From Rheinheimera oceanensis (GTDB lineage: Bacteria; Pseudomonadota; Gammaproteobacteria; Enterobacterales; Alteromonadaceae): DNA of 64,000 nt. Position numbers and translations under genes: made by a program. The stretch spans positions 94,600 through 158,599 of the forward strand of contig NZ_JAGPNM010000009.1 in the NCBI RefSeq assembly GCF_018831085.1. The letters are read 5' to 3'. Positions 34,743 to 42,542 of the stretch are shown piece by piece; position 1 is the first letter of the stretch; the number at the start of each line of letters is the position of its first letter. Below the pieces are notes generated by a model, which saw only the letters and a list, made by a program, of their open reading frames with translations, ran no database searches and was not told the DNA's origin.

Positions 34743-34982
34743 ATGCATATCGAAAAACCGCCTGCAGGTACGCCTGAATTTGACGAATGGCTGCTGGAAA
34801 AATTAAGAAAAAGAGCTGAAGAGCTTTTTAACGCTGATATTCCTGAAGAATGTCACGATGTTGGTGTTGGAAGATCTGTCGGCCCGAAAAAAGCCAGTGA
34901 CTTAATGCCAGAAAAAACGGTGGCTGAAGATATCACTATTGACAAAGAACAGCGATTGTCAAAATTCAAAGTCGTGAAATAG
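34743..34982 (+). CDS. small acidic/basic protein following the broken acetyltransferase
   Basis: A 79-residue protein of unknown function. It is charged, without membrane segments, and partly helical (FDEWLLEKLRKRAEELFNAD). A possible metal or thiol site is only one Cys (EECHDVG). The ATG at 34743 has GAGGT six bases before it; a TTG at 34740 is less likely. It begins right after the GNAT stop, so the two formed an operon, an arrangement seen in GNAT-type toxin/antitoxin and cassette pairs. I do not claim that role here. Confidence 0.6.
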   Translation: MHIEKPPAGTPEFDEWLLEKLRKRAEELFNADIPEECHDVGVGRSVGPKKASDLMPEKTVAEDITIDKEQRLSKFKVVK

Positions 34983-35001
34983 CTTAGAACGTGGCGAAGT
35001 A

Positions 35002-35033
35002 AAAGCAGCGGTTTCTTAATTCACCGCTGCTGC
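35002..35033 (-). terminator. terminator of metC
   Basis: agcagcggt / accgctgct, 9 bp with a 10-base loop. On the minus strand the stem is followed by TTTTACTTC. It lies 19 bases beyond the metC stop and also closes the island on the plus side. Confidence 0.82.
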
Positions 35034-35052
35034 TTGAATTAGCTGTACTGCC

Positions 35053-36225
35053 TCAGCTTGCCTGATTAAACCGCCCAAAAGCTGCTTCCAAATCTGCCAG
35101 TAAATCTTCTACATCTTCCAGGCCGATATGCAGGCGGATTAACGGCCCGCTGTATGGCCAGGTGGTGGCGCTGCGCAGGTTTTGCACTTTCATCGTGGCG
35201 GTAATTAAGCTTTCATAACCACCCCAGGAAAAGCCCATTTTAAAATGTGCCATACCTTCAACAAAGGCTTCTACCTGCTGCTGGCTGCCCTGCTTTAACA
35301 CAAAGGAAAACAAGCCGTTGCTGCCGCTAAAATCACGCCGAAAAATGCTATGGCCCGGGTGTGTTGGTAGGGCCGGGTGTAGCACGGTTTCAACCTCCGG
35401 CCTTTGCGCCAGCCAGTTAGCTACTTTAAGTGCACTTTGCTCGTGCTGCTTCAACCGCACCGACAAAGTGCGCAAACCACGTAGCGCAGTGTAGGCGTCG
35501 TCGGCTGAGGCACAGTAACCCATTAAATAGCTGTGTTCACGCAGTTGCGGCCAGTGTTTTTCATTGGCACTGGCGGTGCCCAGCATCACATCGGAATGGC
35601 CAACAATATATTTGGTGGCCGACTGTACCGACACATCTACCCCCAACTCAAATGGCTTGCATAAAATGGGCGAGGCCCAGGTATTGTCTAAAATAGTGAT
35701 GATATTGTGCTGGCGCGCCACAGCGGTAATAGCCGGAATATCCTGCATTTCAAAAGTTAGCGAGCCTGGCGATTCGAGAAAAATCACTTTGGTATTGGGT
35801 TTAATTAAGCTACTAATCGCCGCACCTATTTGCGGATCGTAATAGGTTATGTCAATTCCCAGCCCGGCCAAAAGCTTGTCGCACAGGCTTCGTGTTGGCT
35901 CGTAGGCGCTGTCAACCATTAACAGGTGATCGCCGTTTTTTAAAAAAGCCAGCAGTGCCCCGCTAATGGCTGCGGCACCACACGGATACAGCGCACAACC
36001 GGCACCGCCTTCCAGCTCGCAGATGGCTTCTTGCAAGGCAAAATGGGTGTCGGTGCCACGGCGGCCATAAAACGGCACCCGGTTACCGCGGTTTTGCGTG
36101 GCGTGTTTTAACTGTGCAAAGGTATCAAACACTATAGTGGAGGCCCGCACCACTGGCGGATTTACTACGCTGCCGGTATAGCTTTTGCTGCGGCCGGCAT
36201 GAATAAGCCGGGTATCTTTTTTCAT
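35053..36225 (-). CDS. metC: cystathionine beta-lyase
   Basis: A 390-residue PLP enzyme that splits cystathionine to homocysteine, pyruvate and ammonia in methionine synthesis. Motifs are DTRLIHAGRSKSYTGSVVNP, YGRRGTDTHFALQEAICELE, GCALYPCGAAAISGALLAF, and the Schiff-base lysine in VQSATKYIVGHSDVMLG. Same length as E. coli MetC. The start at 36225 follows AGGGCAG; the frame is open to 36291. A two-box MetJ-like operator lies 47 bases upstream. It is divergent from a TonB receptor. Confidence 0.95.
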   Translation of the reverse strand: MKKDTRLIHAGRSKSYTGSVVNPPVVRASTIVFDTFAQLKHATQNRGNRVPFYGRRGTDTHFALQEAICELEGGAGCALYPCGAAAISGALLAFLKNGDHLLMVDSAYEPTRSLCDKLLAGLGIDITYYDPQIGAAISSLIKPNTKVIFLESPGSLTFEMQDIPAITAVARQHNIITILDNTWASPILCKPFELGVDVSVQSATKYIVGHSDVMLGTASANEKHWPQLREHSYLMGYCASADDAYTALRGLRTLSVRLKQHEQSALKVANWLAQRPEVETVLHPALPTHPGHSIFRRDFSGSNGLFSFVLKQGSQQQVEAFVEGMAHFKMGFSWGGYESLITATMKVQNLRSATTWPYSGPLIRLHIGLEDVEDLLADLEAAFGRFNQAS

Positions 36226-36271
36226 TTTTCTGCCCTTGTCAGTAAACCATTTCAATTTAAGCCAGGTATAA

Positions 36272-36287
36272 AGACTTCTGGATGTCT
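36272..36287. promoter_or_regulatory. MetJ-like operator of metC
   Basis: Two abutting 8-mers, AGACTTCT (seven of eight to AGACGTCT) and GGATGTCT (six of eight), 47 bases upstream of the metC ATG. Tandem 8-mers are the MetJ binding pattern, and metC is a classical MetJ target. Confidence 0.65.
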
Positions 36288-36440
36288 GCAATATAGCTGC
36301 TATATTGCCATAAGGTTAAACGCTTGTCGTCTGCTGCAGTAATTGCTGAAGCGCGTAGCCCACTCTGGAATTCACCAAGCCTTGTTTGACAAAGGTTACA
36401 ACGACATCTAGGGTTTTGAAAATAACTAGGAGAAAAACAG

Positions 36441-38936
36441 ATGCGCAACTTTACCCTTACACCATTAACACTGGCTATTGCTGCAGTTTTGATTACCCCG
36501 GGGTTATCTGCGCAGCAAACCGGCTCTGCCGGTGCAGAAGACGAAAAAATAGAGCAAATTGTGGTAACCGGTACCCGTGTAGCCGGCCGCTCAGTGTCCG
36601 ATACTGCCGTACCTATTGATATTGTCAGCGCGGTGACACTGGAGCGCTCCGGCACTACAGAGCTGAATCAGGCACTGTCGGTAGCCTTACCTTCATTTAA
36701 CTTTCCCCGCCCCGGCCTTGCTGATGGCACTGACACTATCCGCCCGGCAACACTACGCGGCCTTGGCCCGGATCAGTCGCTGGTGCTGGTTAACTCAAAG
36801 CGGCGCCACTCGGCATCTTTGGTTAACGTAAACGGTACTGTCGGCCGCGGTTCATCGGCGGTAGATCTGAATACTATTCCGATGGGTGCAGTAAGTGCTA
36901 TTGAAGTATTACGCGATGGTGCCTCAGCCCAATATGGCTCTGATGCTATTGCCGGGGTATTAAACGTACGCCTGCGTGAAGCCAGTGAAGGCGGTAATTT
37001 TACCGCATCTTACGGTTACCGTGAAAGTAACTACACCACCCCGACTACCCCGCCACCGGCTGGTGCCACCTGGAGTGCACCGGATCGGATAGAACGTGGT
37101 GTCAGTGATGGCGAAACGGTGAATTTATCCGGCTGGAAAGGCTTTAACCTGGCCGATCAGGGTTTTGTTACAGTAGCGGTTGAATATAAAGATGCTGATC
37201 GCACCGAGCGCGGGGGCTACGATCATCGCCAGCAATATCCGCTGGTAAATGGTGAGTTTGACCCACGTGAACAAACAATAGAGCGTTTTAACGCCTGGTA
37301 CGGTGAACCTGAAGTAAAACAGTTTACCCTGTTTGTTAACGCCGGAATTAATGTAGGCCCCGGCAAACTGTACAGCTGGCTGAGTTACCAGGACAGAGCG
37401 GCAAAATCCGGCGGCTTCTTTCGCCGGGCGCTGGACGATCGCAATGTTATTGAAGTACACCCCGACGGCTTTCTGCCGATTATTGCCCCCGATGTCACCG
37501 ATACCAGTTCAGCCATTGGTTACGAGTGGGACATGGGTGACTGGAGCTTTGATGCTTCTGTAGTATACGGTTTTAACGAAATGGAGTTTACCATTGAGAA
37601 CACCGTTAACCGCTCTATTGGCCCCACCAGTGCAACTGAATTTGACGCCGGTGGCTTTAACTATGATCAGGTTGTCGGTAACTTTTCAGCCGTAACCTCA
37701 TTCGATGTACCAGCCTTTGCTTCACCGGTTAACCTGGCAACTGGTATAGAACTGCGCCGTGAAAGCTACACCATTTTTGCCGGCGAACCGGGCTCTTACA
37801 TCAATGGCGGTGTATTACTACCCAACGGCAACCCTACCCAGTCGGGTGCGCAGGTGTTTCCGGGGTTCAGGCCGGCTAATCAGGTAAACGAAAGCCGCGA
37901 ATCGGTTGGCGTTTTTGTCGATCTGGAAGCCAACCTTACTGACAACGTGTTAGGTTCGGTTGCCGTGCGGGCTGAAGATTACTCAGATTTTGGCAGCAAT
38001 CTTACCGGCAAACTGGCGTTGCGCTACGATATTACCGACAGTTTTGCATTACGTGGTTCATTGCAAAATGGCTTTCGCGCACCTTCGCTGCAACAGCAAT
38101 ATTTTACCAGTACCTCAACCAACTTTATCAACGGCGTGCCGTTTGATATCACGACTTTTCCGGTTAATGACCCGGTTGCTGTAGCATTAGGCGCCCGGGA
38201 GCTGGACGCCGAAAAGTCAGTTAACCTGTCGTTAGGTACCGTGTTCCGTGTTGGCGATGTATCGGTCACTATTGATGGTTACCAGATTGATATTGACGAT
38301 CGTATCGTGCTGTCAGAAAACCTTACCGCAGCTAATGTGCGCGATTATCTTACTGATCAGGGTTTTATTGGCATAGGTGGCGGCCGCTTCTTTATTAACG
38401 GCGTAGACACTGAAACCAAAGGTATTGATCTGGTTGTAAACTGGGCATTACCTACCGCTGCGCTGGGCGATTTTGATTTAACTTTCGTAGCTAACTACAA
38501 CGAAACCAAAGTTACCCGTACACCGCAAACCGACGAGCTGGCCGCGCTGGACCCGGCACCGGAGTTATTCGGCCGCGTAAACGTACTTACCTTTGAAAAA
38601 GGCAACCCGAAAGACAAACTCGGTGCCATTGTAAACTGGAGCCTCGAGCGGGTTGGCGCTACCTTAAGGGCCACCCGTTATGGTGAAGTGTTAACACCGG
38701 GTACTACAGCCGCAACCGACTTTACGCTGGGTGCCAGAACACTGGTAGATATTGAAGGCCGGCTTGATGTAACTGACAGCTGGCGGCTGGCGGTGGGTAT
38801 GGATAATATCTTTGATCAATACCCTGAAGCCTTCCCGGTGGCGCTGAATAGCACCGGTAATACACCGTACTCTAACTATTCGCCCTATGGCCGCTCCGGC
38901 CGGTTAATTTACGCCAAAATCAGCTACAACTTCTGA
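36441..38936 (+). CDS. TonB-dependent receptor
   Basis: An 831-residue receptor. Signal peptide (LTPLTLAIAAVLITPGLSA), TonB-box region EQIVVTGTRVAGRSVSDTAV, plug with RGLGPDQSLVLVNSKRRH and AIEVLRDGASAQYGSDAIAG, barrel ending in YAKISYNF. GGAGAAAAACAG precedes the ATG. It is a different subfamily from the tandem pair (vtGTRv, short plug). It is divergent from metC, so a role in uptake of a sulfur- or methionine-linked compound is possible. Nothing in the sequence fixes the ligand. Confidence 0.92.
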   Translation: MRNFTLTPLTLAIAAVLITPGLSAQQTGSAGAEDEKIEQIVVTGTRVAGRSVSDTAVPIDIVSAVTLERSGTTELNQALSVALPSFNFPRPGLADGTDTIRPATLRGLGPDQSLVLVNSKRRHSASLVNVNGTVGRGSSAVDLNTIPMGAVSAIEVLRDGASAQYGSDAIAGVLNVRLREASEGGNFTASYGYRESNYTTPTTPPPAGATWSAPDRIERGVSDGETVNLSGWKGFNLADQGFVTVAVEYKDADRTERGGYDHRQQYPLVNGEFDPREQTIERFNAWYGEPEVKQFTLFVNAGINVGPGKLYSWLSYQDRAAKSGGFFRRALDDRNVIEVHPDGFLPIIAPDVTDTSSAIGYEWDMGDWSFDASVVYGFNEMEFTIENTVNRSIGPTSATEFDAGGFNYDQVVGNFSAVTSFDVPAFASPVNLATGIELRRESYTIFAGEPGSYINGGVLLPNGNPTQSGAQVFPGFRPANQVNESRESVGVFVDLEANLTDNVLGSVAVRAEDYSDFGSNLTGKLALRYDITDSFALRGSLQNGFRAPSLQQQYFTSTSTNFINGVPFDITTFPVNDPVAVALGARELDAEKSVNLSLGTVFRVGDVSVTIDGYQIDIDDRIVLSENLTAANVRDYLTDQGFIGIGGGRFFINGVDTETKGIDLVVNWALPTAALGDFDLTFVANYNETKVTRTPQTDELAALDPAPELFGRVNVLTFEKGNPKDKLGAIVNWSLERVGATLRATRYGEVLTPGTTAATDFTLGARTLVDIEGRLDVTDSWRLAVGMDNIFDQYPEAFPVALNSTGNTPYSNYSPYGRSGRLIYAKISYNF

Positions 38937-38958
38937 TCACACACGTTCTGACAAAACC

Positions 38959-38994
38959 AAGGCGCCTTTTTTGATAAAACTAAGGCGCCTTTTT
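38959..38994. terminator. bidirectional terminator between the receptor and the EAL gene
   Basis: aaggcgcc / ggcgcctt with a T-rich/A-rich loop, T runs on both sides. The sequence aaggcgcctttt occurs twice (38959 and 38982). It overlaps the last two bases of the EAL stop codon. Confidence 0.85.
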
Positions 38995-39763
38995 ACTGCA
39001 GGCTATCAATCTGCCAGCTTTCAAGCAGCGTCTCAAGCTGAGGTTTGGCAAAATAATACCCCTGTAGATAACGAATACCCACTGAGGTCAGGTAATCCAG
39101 TTCGGCTTTGCTTTCAATACCTTCTGCCAACACTTTAGTGCCCTGCAACCCGCACTGCGCAATGGTTTGCTCAACAATAAATTGCTTGGCCGGGTTTTGT
39201 TCTATATTGCGTATAAGCTGCATGTCCAGCTTCAAAATATGTGGTTTTAGTTCAACTAACCAATCAAGCGTGGCAAAACCTGAACCGTAATCATCGATGG
39301 CTGTTTGAAAGCCGCGCTTAGCGTAACTGCGAAAAATACGGTTTAAATGTTCTTTGTCGGGAATTTGCTCACCTTCAGTTACTTCAAAAACCAGGCGACG
39401 CAGGTCAAAGCCGTATAAATCGGCCGCCTCGATGGTAGCTTTAATACAGGTGTCGGGGTTATATACTGCGTTGGGCAAAAAATTGATATGCAAAACAGTG
39501 TTACAGCCCAAACGGGCTGCTGTTTCTATAGCTTTTACCCGACAAGCCTGATCAAAGTAATATTTGTTGTTGTCATTAACATGCTGGAATACCCAGCCAG
39601 CGCCTTCACCCTGAGGCCCCCGTACCAGCGCCTCATGGCCAAATACAGCTTTAGTTTGCCAGTCGATAATCGGTTGAAACGCCATACGAATTTGAAAGCC
39701 AAGCGCGTTGCCGCTTAAACAATCACGGCAGGTTTGCTGCTTAATACTGTCGGGAAACTGCAT
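38993..39763 (-). CDS. EAL-domain cyclic-di-GMP phosphodiesterase
   Basis: A 256-residue stand-alone EAL protein that would degrade c-di-GMP to pGpG in the cytoplasm. The catalytic set is complete: HEALVRG, the Asn in LHINFLPNA, Glu in FEVTEGEQI, the DD in IDDYGSGFATLDW, Lys in ILKLDMQLI, Glu in VLAEGIES, and the Gln in LQGYYFAKP. A short N-terminal CXXC (TCRDCLSG) precedes the domain and may be a metal or redox site. There is no sensor, GGDEF or membrane domain. Confidence 0.9.
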   Translation of the reverse strand: MQFPDSIKQQTCRDCLSGNALGFQIRMAFQPIIDWQTKAVFGHEALVRGPQGEGAGWVFQHVNDNNKYYFDQACRVKAIETAARLGCNTVLHINFLPNAVYNPDTCIKATIEAADLYGFDLRRLVFEVTEGEQIPDKEHLNRIFRSYAKRGFQTAIDDYGSGFATLDWLVELKPHILKLDMQLIRNIEQNPAKQFIVEQTIAQCGLQGTKVLAEGIESKAELDYLTSVGIRYLQGYYFAKPQLETLLESWQIDSLQ

Positions 39764-39992
39764 AAACTATTGGTTAACTTTAGCCAGTTGATGAAATGAC
39801 TTTAACGCTGTTGCTGTTATCTTGCCACTGATATTGTACCGATCTGCATTTTTACAAATGCCGCCACCTAAACATCATAGCCGCATAGCAGGCTAAAACT
39901 GGCATGAGCAGCACAGAGCTGTATAATGTCATCATTCTGATCTAAGTGGCATTTGTGGCGTAACTATGCCCTTTTGCTGTTAAAAGGCCGCT

Positions 39993-41483
39993 ATGAAGTA
40001 TAAAGATTTACGTGATTTTATTGCACAGCTGGAACAACGTGGCGAACTGGTACGGGTAACAGCACAAGTAGATCCGGTGTTGGAAATGACCGAAATTGCC
40101 GATCGCACCCTGCGCGCCGGTGGCCCGGCCATTTTATTTGAAAACCCCAAAGGCAGTAGCATTCCGGTGCTGGCTAACCTGTTTGGTACCCCGCAACGGG
40201 TGGCATTGGGCATGGGCCAGGAAGAGGTTTCTGCACTGCGTGAAGTAGGCAAATTACTGGCTTTTTTAAAAGAGCCCGAGCCACCAAAAGGCCTAAAAGA
40301 CGCCTTTAGCAAGCTGCCTATTTTTAAGCAGGTGCTGAATATGTCGCCCAAACAGGTAAAAAAAGCCCCCTGTCAGGACGTTGTACTAACCGGCGACGAG
40401 GTTGATTTAACTCAACTGCCTATTATGACCTGCTGGCCCGGCGATGCCGCGCCGTTAATTACCTGGGGTTTAACCGTTACCAAAGGGCCGCATAAAGAGC
40501 GGCAAAACCTTGGTATTTACCGCCAGCAATTACTGGGTAAAAATAAACTGATTATGCGTTGGCTGTCGCACCGCGGCGGCGCACTGGATTTTTACGAGTT
40601 TCAAAAAGCCAACCCCGGCCAGCGCTTTCCGGTAGCAGTGGCGCTGGGTGCGGATCCTGCCACCATTTTGGGCGCGGTAACACCGGTGCCGGATACCTTA
40701 TCAGAGTACGGCTTTGCCGGCCTGCTGCGCGGCGATAATACTGAAGTAGTTAAATGTATCAGCAACGATTTGCAGGTACCGGCCAGCGCTGAGTTTGTGC
40801 TGGAAGGCTACATAGAACCGGGCGAAATGGCGCCAGAGGGCCCCTACGGCGACCATACCGGTTACTACAATGAAGTAGATAACTTTCCGGTATTTACCGT
40901 TACCCATATAACCCGGCGCAAAGATCCTATTTATCACAGCACCTACACCGGCCGGCCACCAGATGAGCCAGCTATTCTGGGCGTTGCGCTAAATGAAGTC
41001 TTTGTGCCAATACTGCAAAAGCAGTTTCCGGAAATTACCGATTTTTATCTGCCGCCCGAAGGCTGCTCGTACCGGCTGGCTGTTGTGACGATGAAAAAGC
41101 AATATCCCGGCCACGCCAAGCGTGTGATGATGGGGGTTTGGTCGTTCCTACGCCAGTTTATGTATACCAAGTTTGTTATTGTCTGTGATGACGACATTAA
41201 TGCCCGCGACTGGCAGGACGTGATCTGGGCCATTACCACCCGGATGGACCCGGCACGCGACACCACTTTGGTTGAAAACACGCCGATTGACTACCTGGAT
41301 TTTGCCTCACCGGTATCGGGCTTAGGTTCAAAAATGGGTATGGATGCCACCAATAAATGGCCTGGCGAAACTACGCGCGAATGGGGCGAACCCATAGTAA
41401 TGGACCCGGCCGTAAAACAACGCATAGATGATATCTGGCACACACTGGGTATTACATTGCCGCTAAAGGACACATTACCGTGA
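39993..41483 (+). CDS. ubiD: 4-hydroxy-3-polyprenylbenzoate decarboxylase UbiD
   Basis: A 496-residue prenyl-FMN-dependent decarboxylase of ubiquinone biosynthesis. Characteristic segments are KYKDLRDFIAQLEQRGELVR, DRTLRAGGPAILFENPKG, LGIYRQQLLGKNKLIMRWLS, and the metal/catalytic region GEMAPEGPYGDHTGYYNEVD. It needs prenylated FMN from UbiX, which is not in this window. Overlaps the ferredoxin gene by four bases (GTGA), and fre follows, as fre does in enteric bacteria. Confidence 0.96.
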   Translation: MKYKDLRDFIAQLEQRGELVRVTAQVDPVLEMTEIADRTLRAGGPAILFENPKGSSIPVLANLFGTPQRVALGMGQEEVSALREVGKLLAFLKEPEPPKGLKDAFSKLPIFKQVLNMSPKQVKKAPCQDVVLTGDEVDLTQLPIMTCWPGDAAPLITWGLTVTKGPHKERQNLGIYRQQLLGKNKLIMRWLSHRGGALDFYEFQKANPGQRFPVAVALGADPATILGAVTPVPDTLSEYGFAGLLRGDNTEVVKCISNDLQVPASAEFVLEGYIEPGEMAPEGPYGDHTGYYNEVDNFPVFTVTHITRRKDPIYHSTYTGRPPDEPAILGVALNEVFVPILQKQFPEITDFYLPPEGCSYRLAVVTMKKQYPGHAKRVMMGVWSFLRQFMYTKFVIVCDDDINARDWQDVIWAITTRMDPARDTTLVENTPIDYLDFASPVSGLGSKMGMDATNKWPGETTREWGEPIVMDPAVKQRIDDIWHTLGITLPLKDTLP

Positions 41484-41758
41484 GTTATCTGGTTACCATC
41501 ACACCGGCGCAACTAAGCTTTGCCGTGCAGCAAGGTGAAACCATCCTTGCTGCCGCGCTACGTAATGGAATAGATTTTCCTAACCGCTGCCGTCAGGGCG
41601 TATGCACAAGCTGTGTCTGTAAGCTAAAAAGTGGTGAGGTGCGCTACAACGAACCACAACCGCTTACCGAACTGGACAAACAACAGCAGTTTACTTACTG
41701 TTGTTTAGCCTACCCGAAAACTGATCTGGTTTTACACCACCCTTTTATCCGTGGCTAA
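41480..41758 (+). CDS. plant-type 2Fe-2S ferredoxin
   Basis: A 92-residue ferredoxin, GTG start overlapping the ubiD stop. The cluster ligands are visible in NRCRQGVCTSCVCKLKSG (C-X4-C-X2-C) and the fourth in TYCCLAYP. Such short domains normally sit at the end of a flavin reductase. Here it is a separate gene 26 bases before fre, so the two products may form a split reductase feeding an oxygenase or desaturase, possibly in ubiquinone hydroxylation. That role is inference. Confidence 0.9.
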   Translation: MSYLVTITPAQLSFAVQQGETILAAALRNGIDFPNRCRQGVCTSCVCKLKSGEVRYNEPQPLTELDKQQQFTYCCLAYPKTDLVLHHPFIRG

Positions 41759-41784
41759 GCCGTAAGGCCATTGCGAAGAGCACT

Positions 41785-42492
41785 ATGACAACAATTTCCT
41801 GTAACGTAGATTTAATTGAAGCCCTCACCCCAACCGTAAACCGGGTGTTGTTAACGCCGGCACAGCCAGTAAGTTTTGCCAGTGGCCAGTATTTACAGTT
41901 GTGCTTAAGCGAGAGCGACAAAAGGCCTTTTTCCATCGCCAGTATACCGGGCCAAAGCCAGCTGGAACTGCATATTGGTGGTGCAGTGGCCGATCCTTAC
42001 GCCAGCCAGGCACTGGCGCATCTGATGCAACAACATCAGCTGCAACAACCGGTGCAGGCTGAAATTGGTTTAGGTAATGCACAGTTTCGAGCCGACAGCG
42101 AGCGGCCGCTTATTTTGCTGGCCGGTGGTACCGGCTTTTCTTATATCTACAGCATTGCGCAAGCTATTGCCGCCGCCAGGCTGGACCGGCCGGTATTTAT
42201 GTACTGGGGCGTGCGTGAGCACAGCGCCTTATATCATGCCGATATTATGCAGGCCTGGGCTGCACAAAACAGCAAATACCGCTTTATTCCGGTAATACAA
42301 AACCCGGATGACAGCTGGCAGGGCCGCAGCGGTATGGTACACGAAGCCGTGTTAAATGATTTTGTCTCACTGGAGGCTTACGATATATACGTCGCCGGAC
42401 CTTTTGCCATGGCGGGTGTAGTACGCAGTGCTTTTATTGAACAAGGCGCCCAGCGCGAACATATGTTTGCCGATGCCTTTGCCTATATCTGA
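41785..42492 (+). CDS. fre: NAD(P)H-flavin reductase
   Basis: A 235-residue FNR-family reductase of the Fre/LuxG type. Flavin-binding RPFSIAS (residues about 46-52), nucleotide-binding LAGGTGFSYIYSIAQAI, and the C-terminal YDIYVAGPFAMAGVVR. It lacks its own 2Fe-2S domain, which is supplied by the separate gene just upstream. Established activity of Fre is reduction of free flavins by NAD(P)H. It closes the ubiD operon and is followed by a strong terminator. Confidence 0.93.
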   Translation: MTTISCNVDLIEALTPTVNRVLLTPAQPVSFASGQYLQLCLSESDKRPFSIASIPGQSQLELHIGGAVADPYASQALAHLMQQHQLQQPVQAEIGLGNAQFRADSERPLILLAGGTGFSYIYSIAQAIAAARLDRPVFMYWGVREHSALYHADIMQAWAAQNSKYRFIPVIQNPDDSWQGRSGMVHEAVLNDFVSLEAYDIYVAGPFAMAGVVRSAFIEQGAQREHMFADAFAYI

Positions 42493-42495
42493 TAT

Positions 42496-42522
42496 AAAAA
42501 ACGCCCTGAACGGGCGTTTTTT
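42496..42522. terminator. bidirectional terminator after fre
   Basis: aaaaaacgccc / gggcgtttttt with a 5-base loop, between fre and the convergent gene at 42543. Confidence 0.93.
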
Positions 42523-42542
42523 CTGCTTAATTCAAACAAAGA

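Noticed and set aside
38959..38994. Two aaggcgcctttt repeats as a mobile-element end
   Set aside because: They form an ordinary bidirectional terminator between convergent genes.
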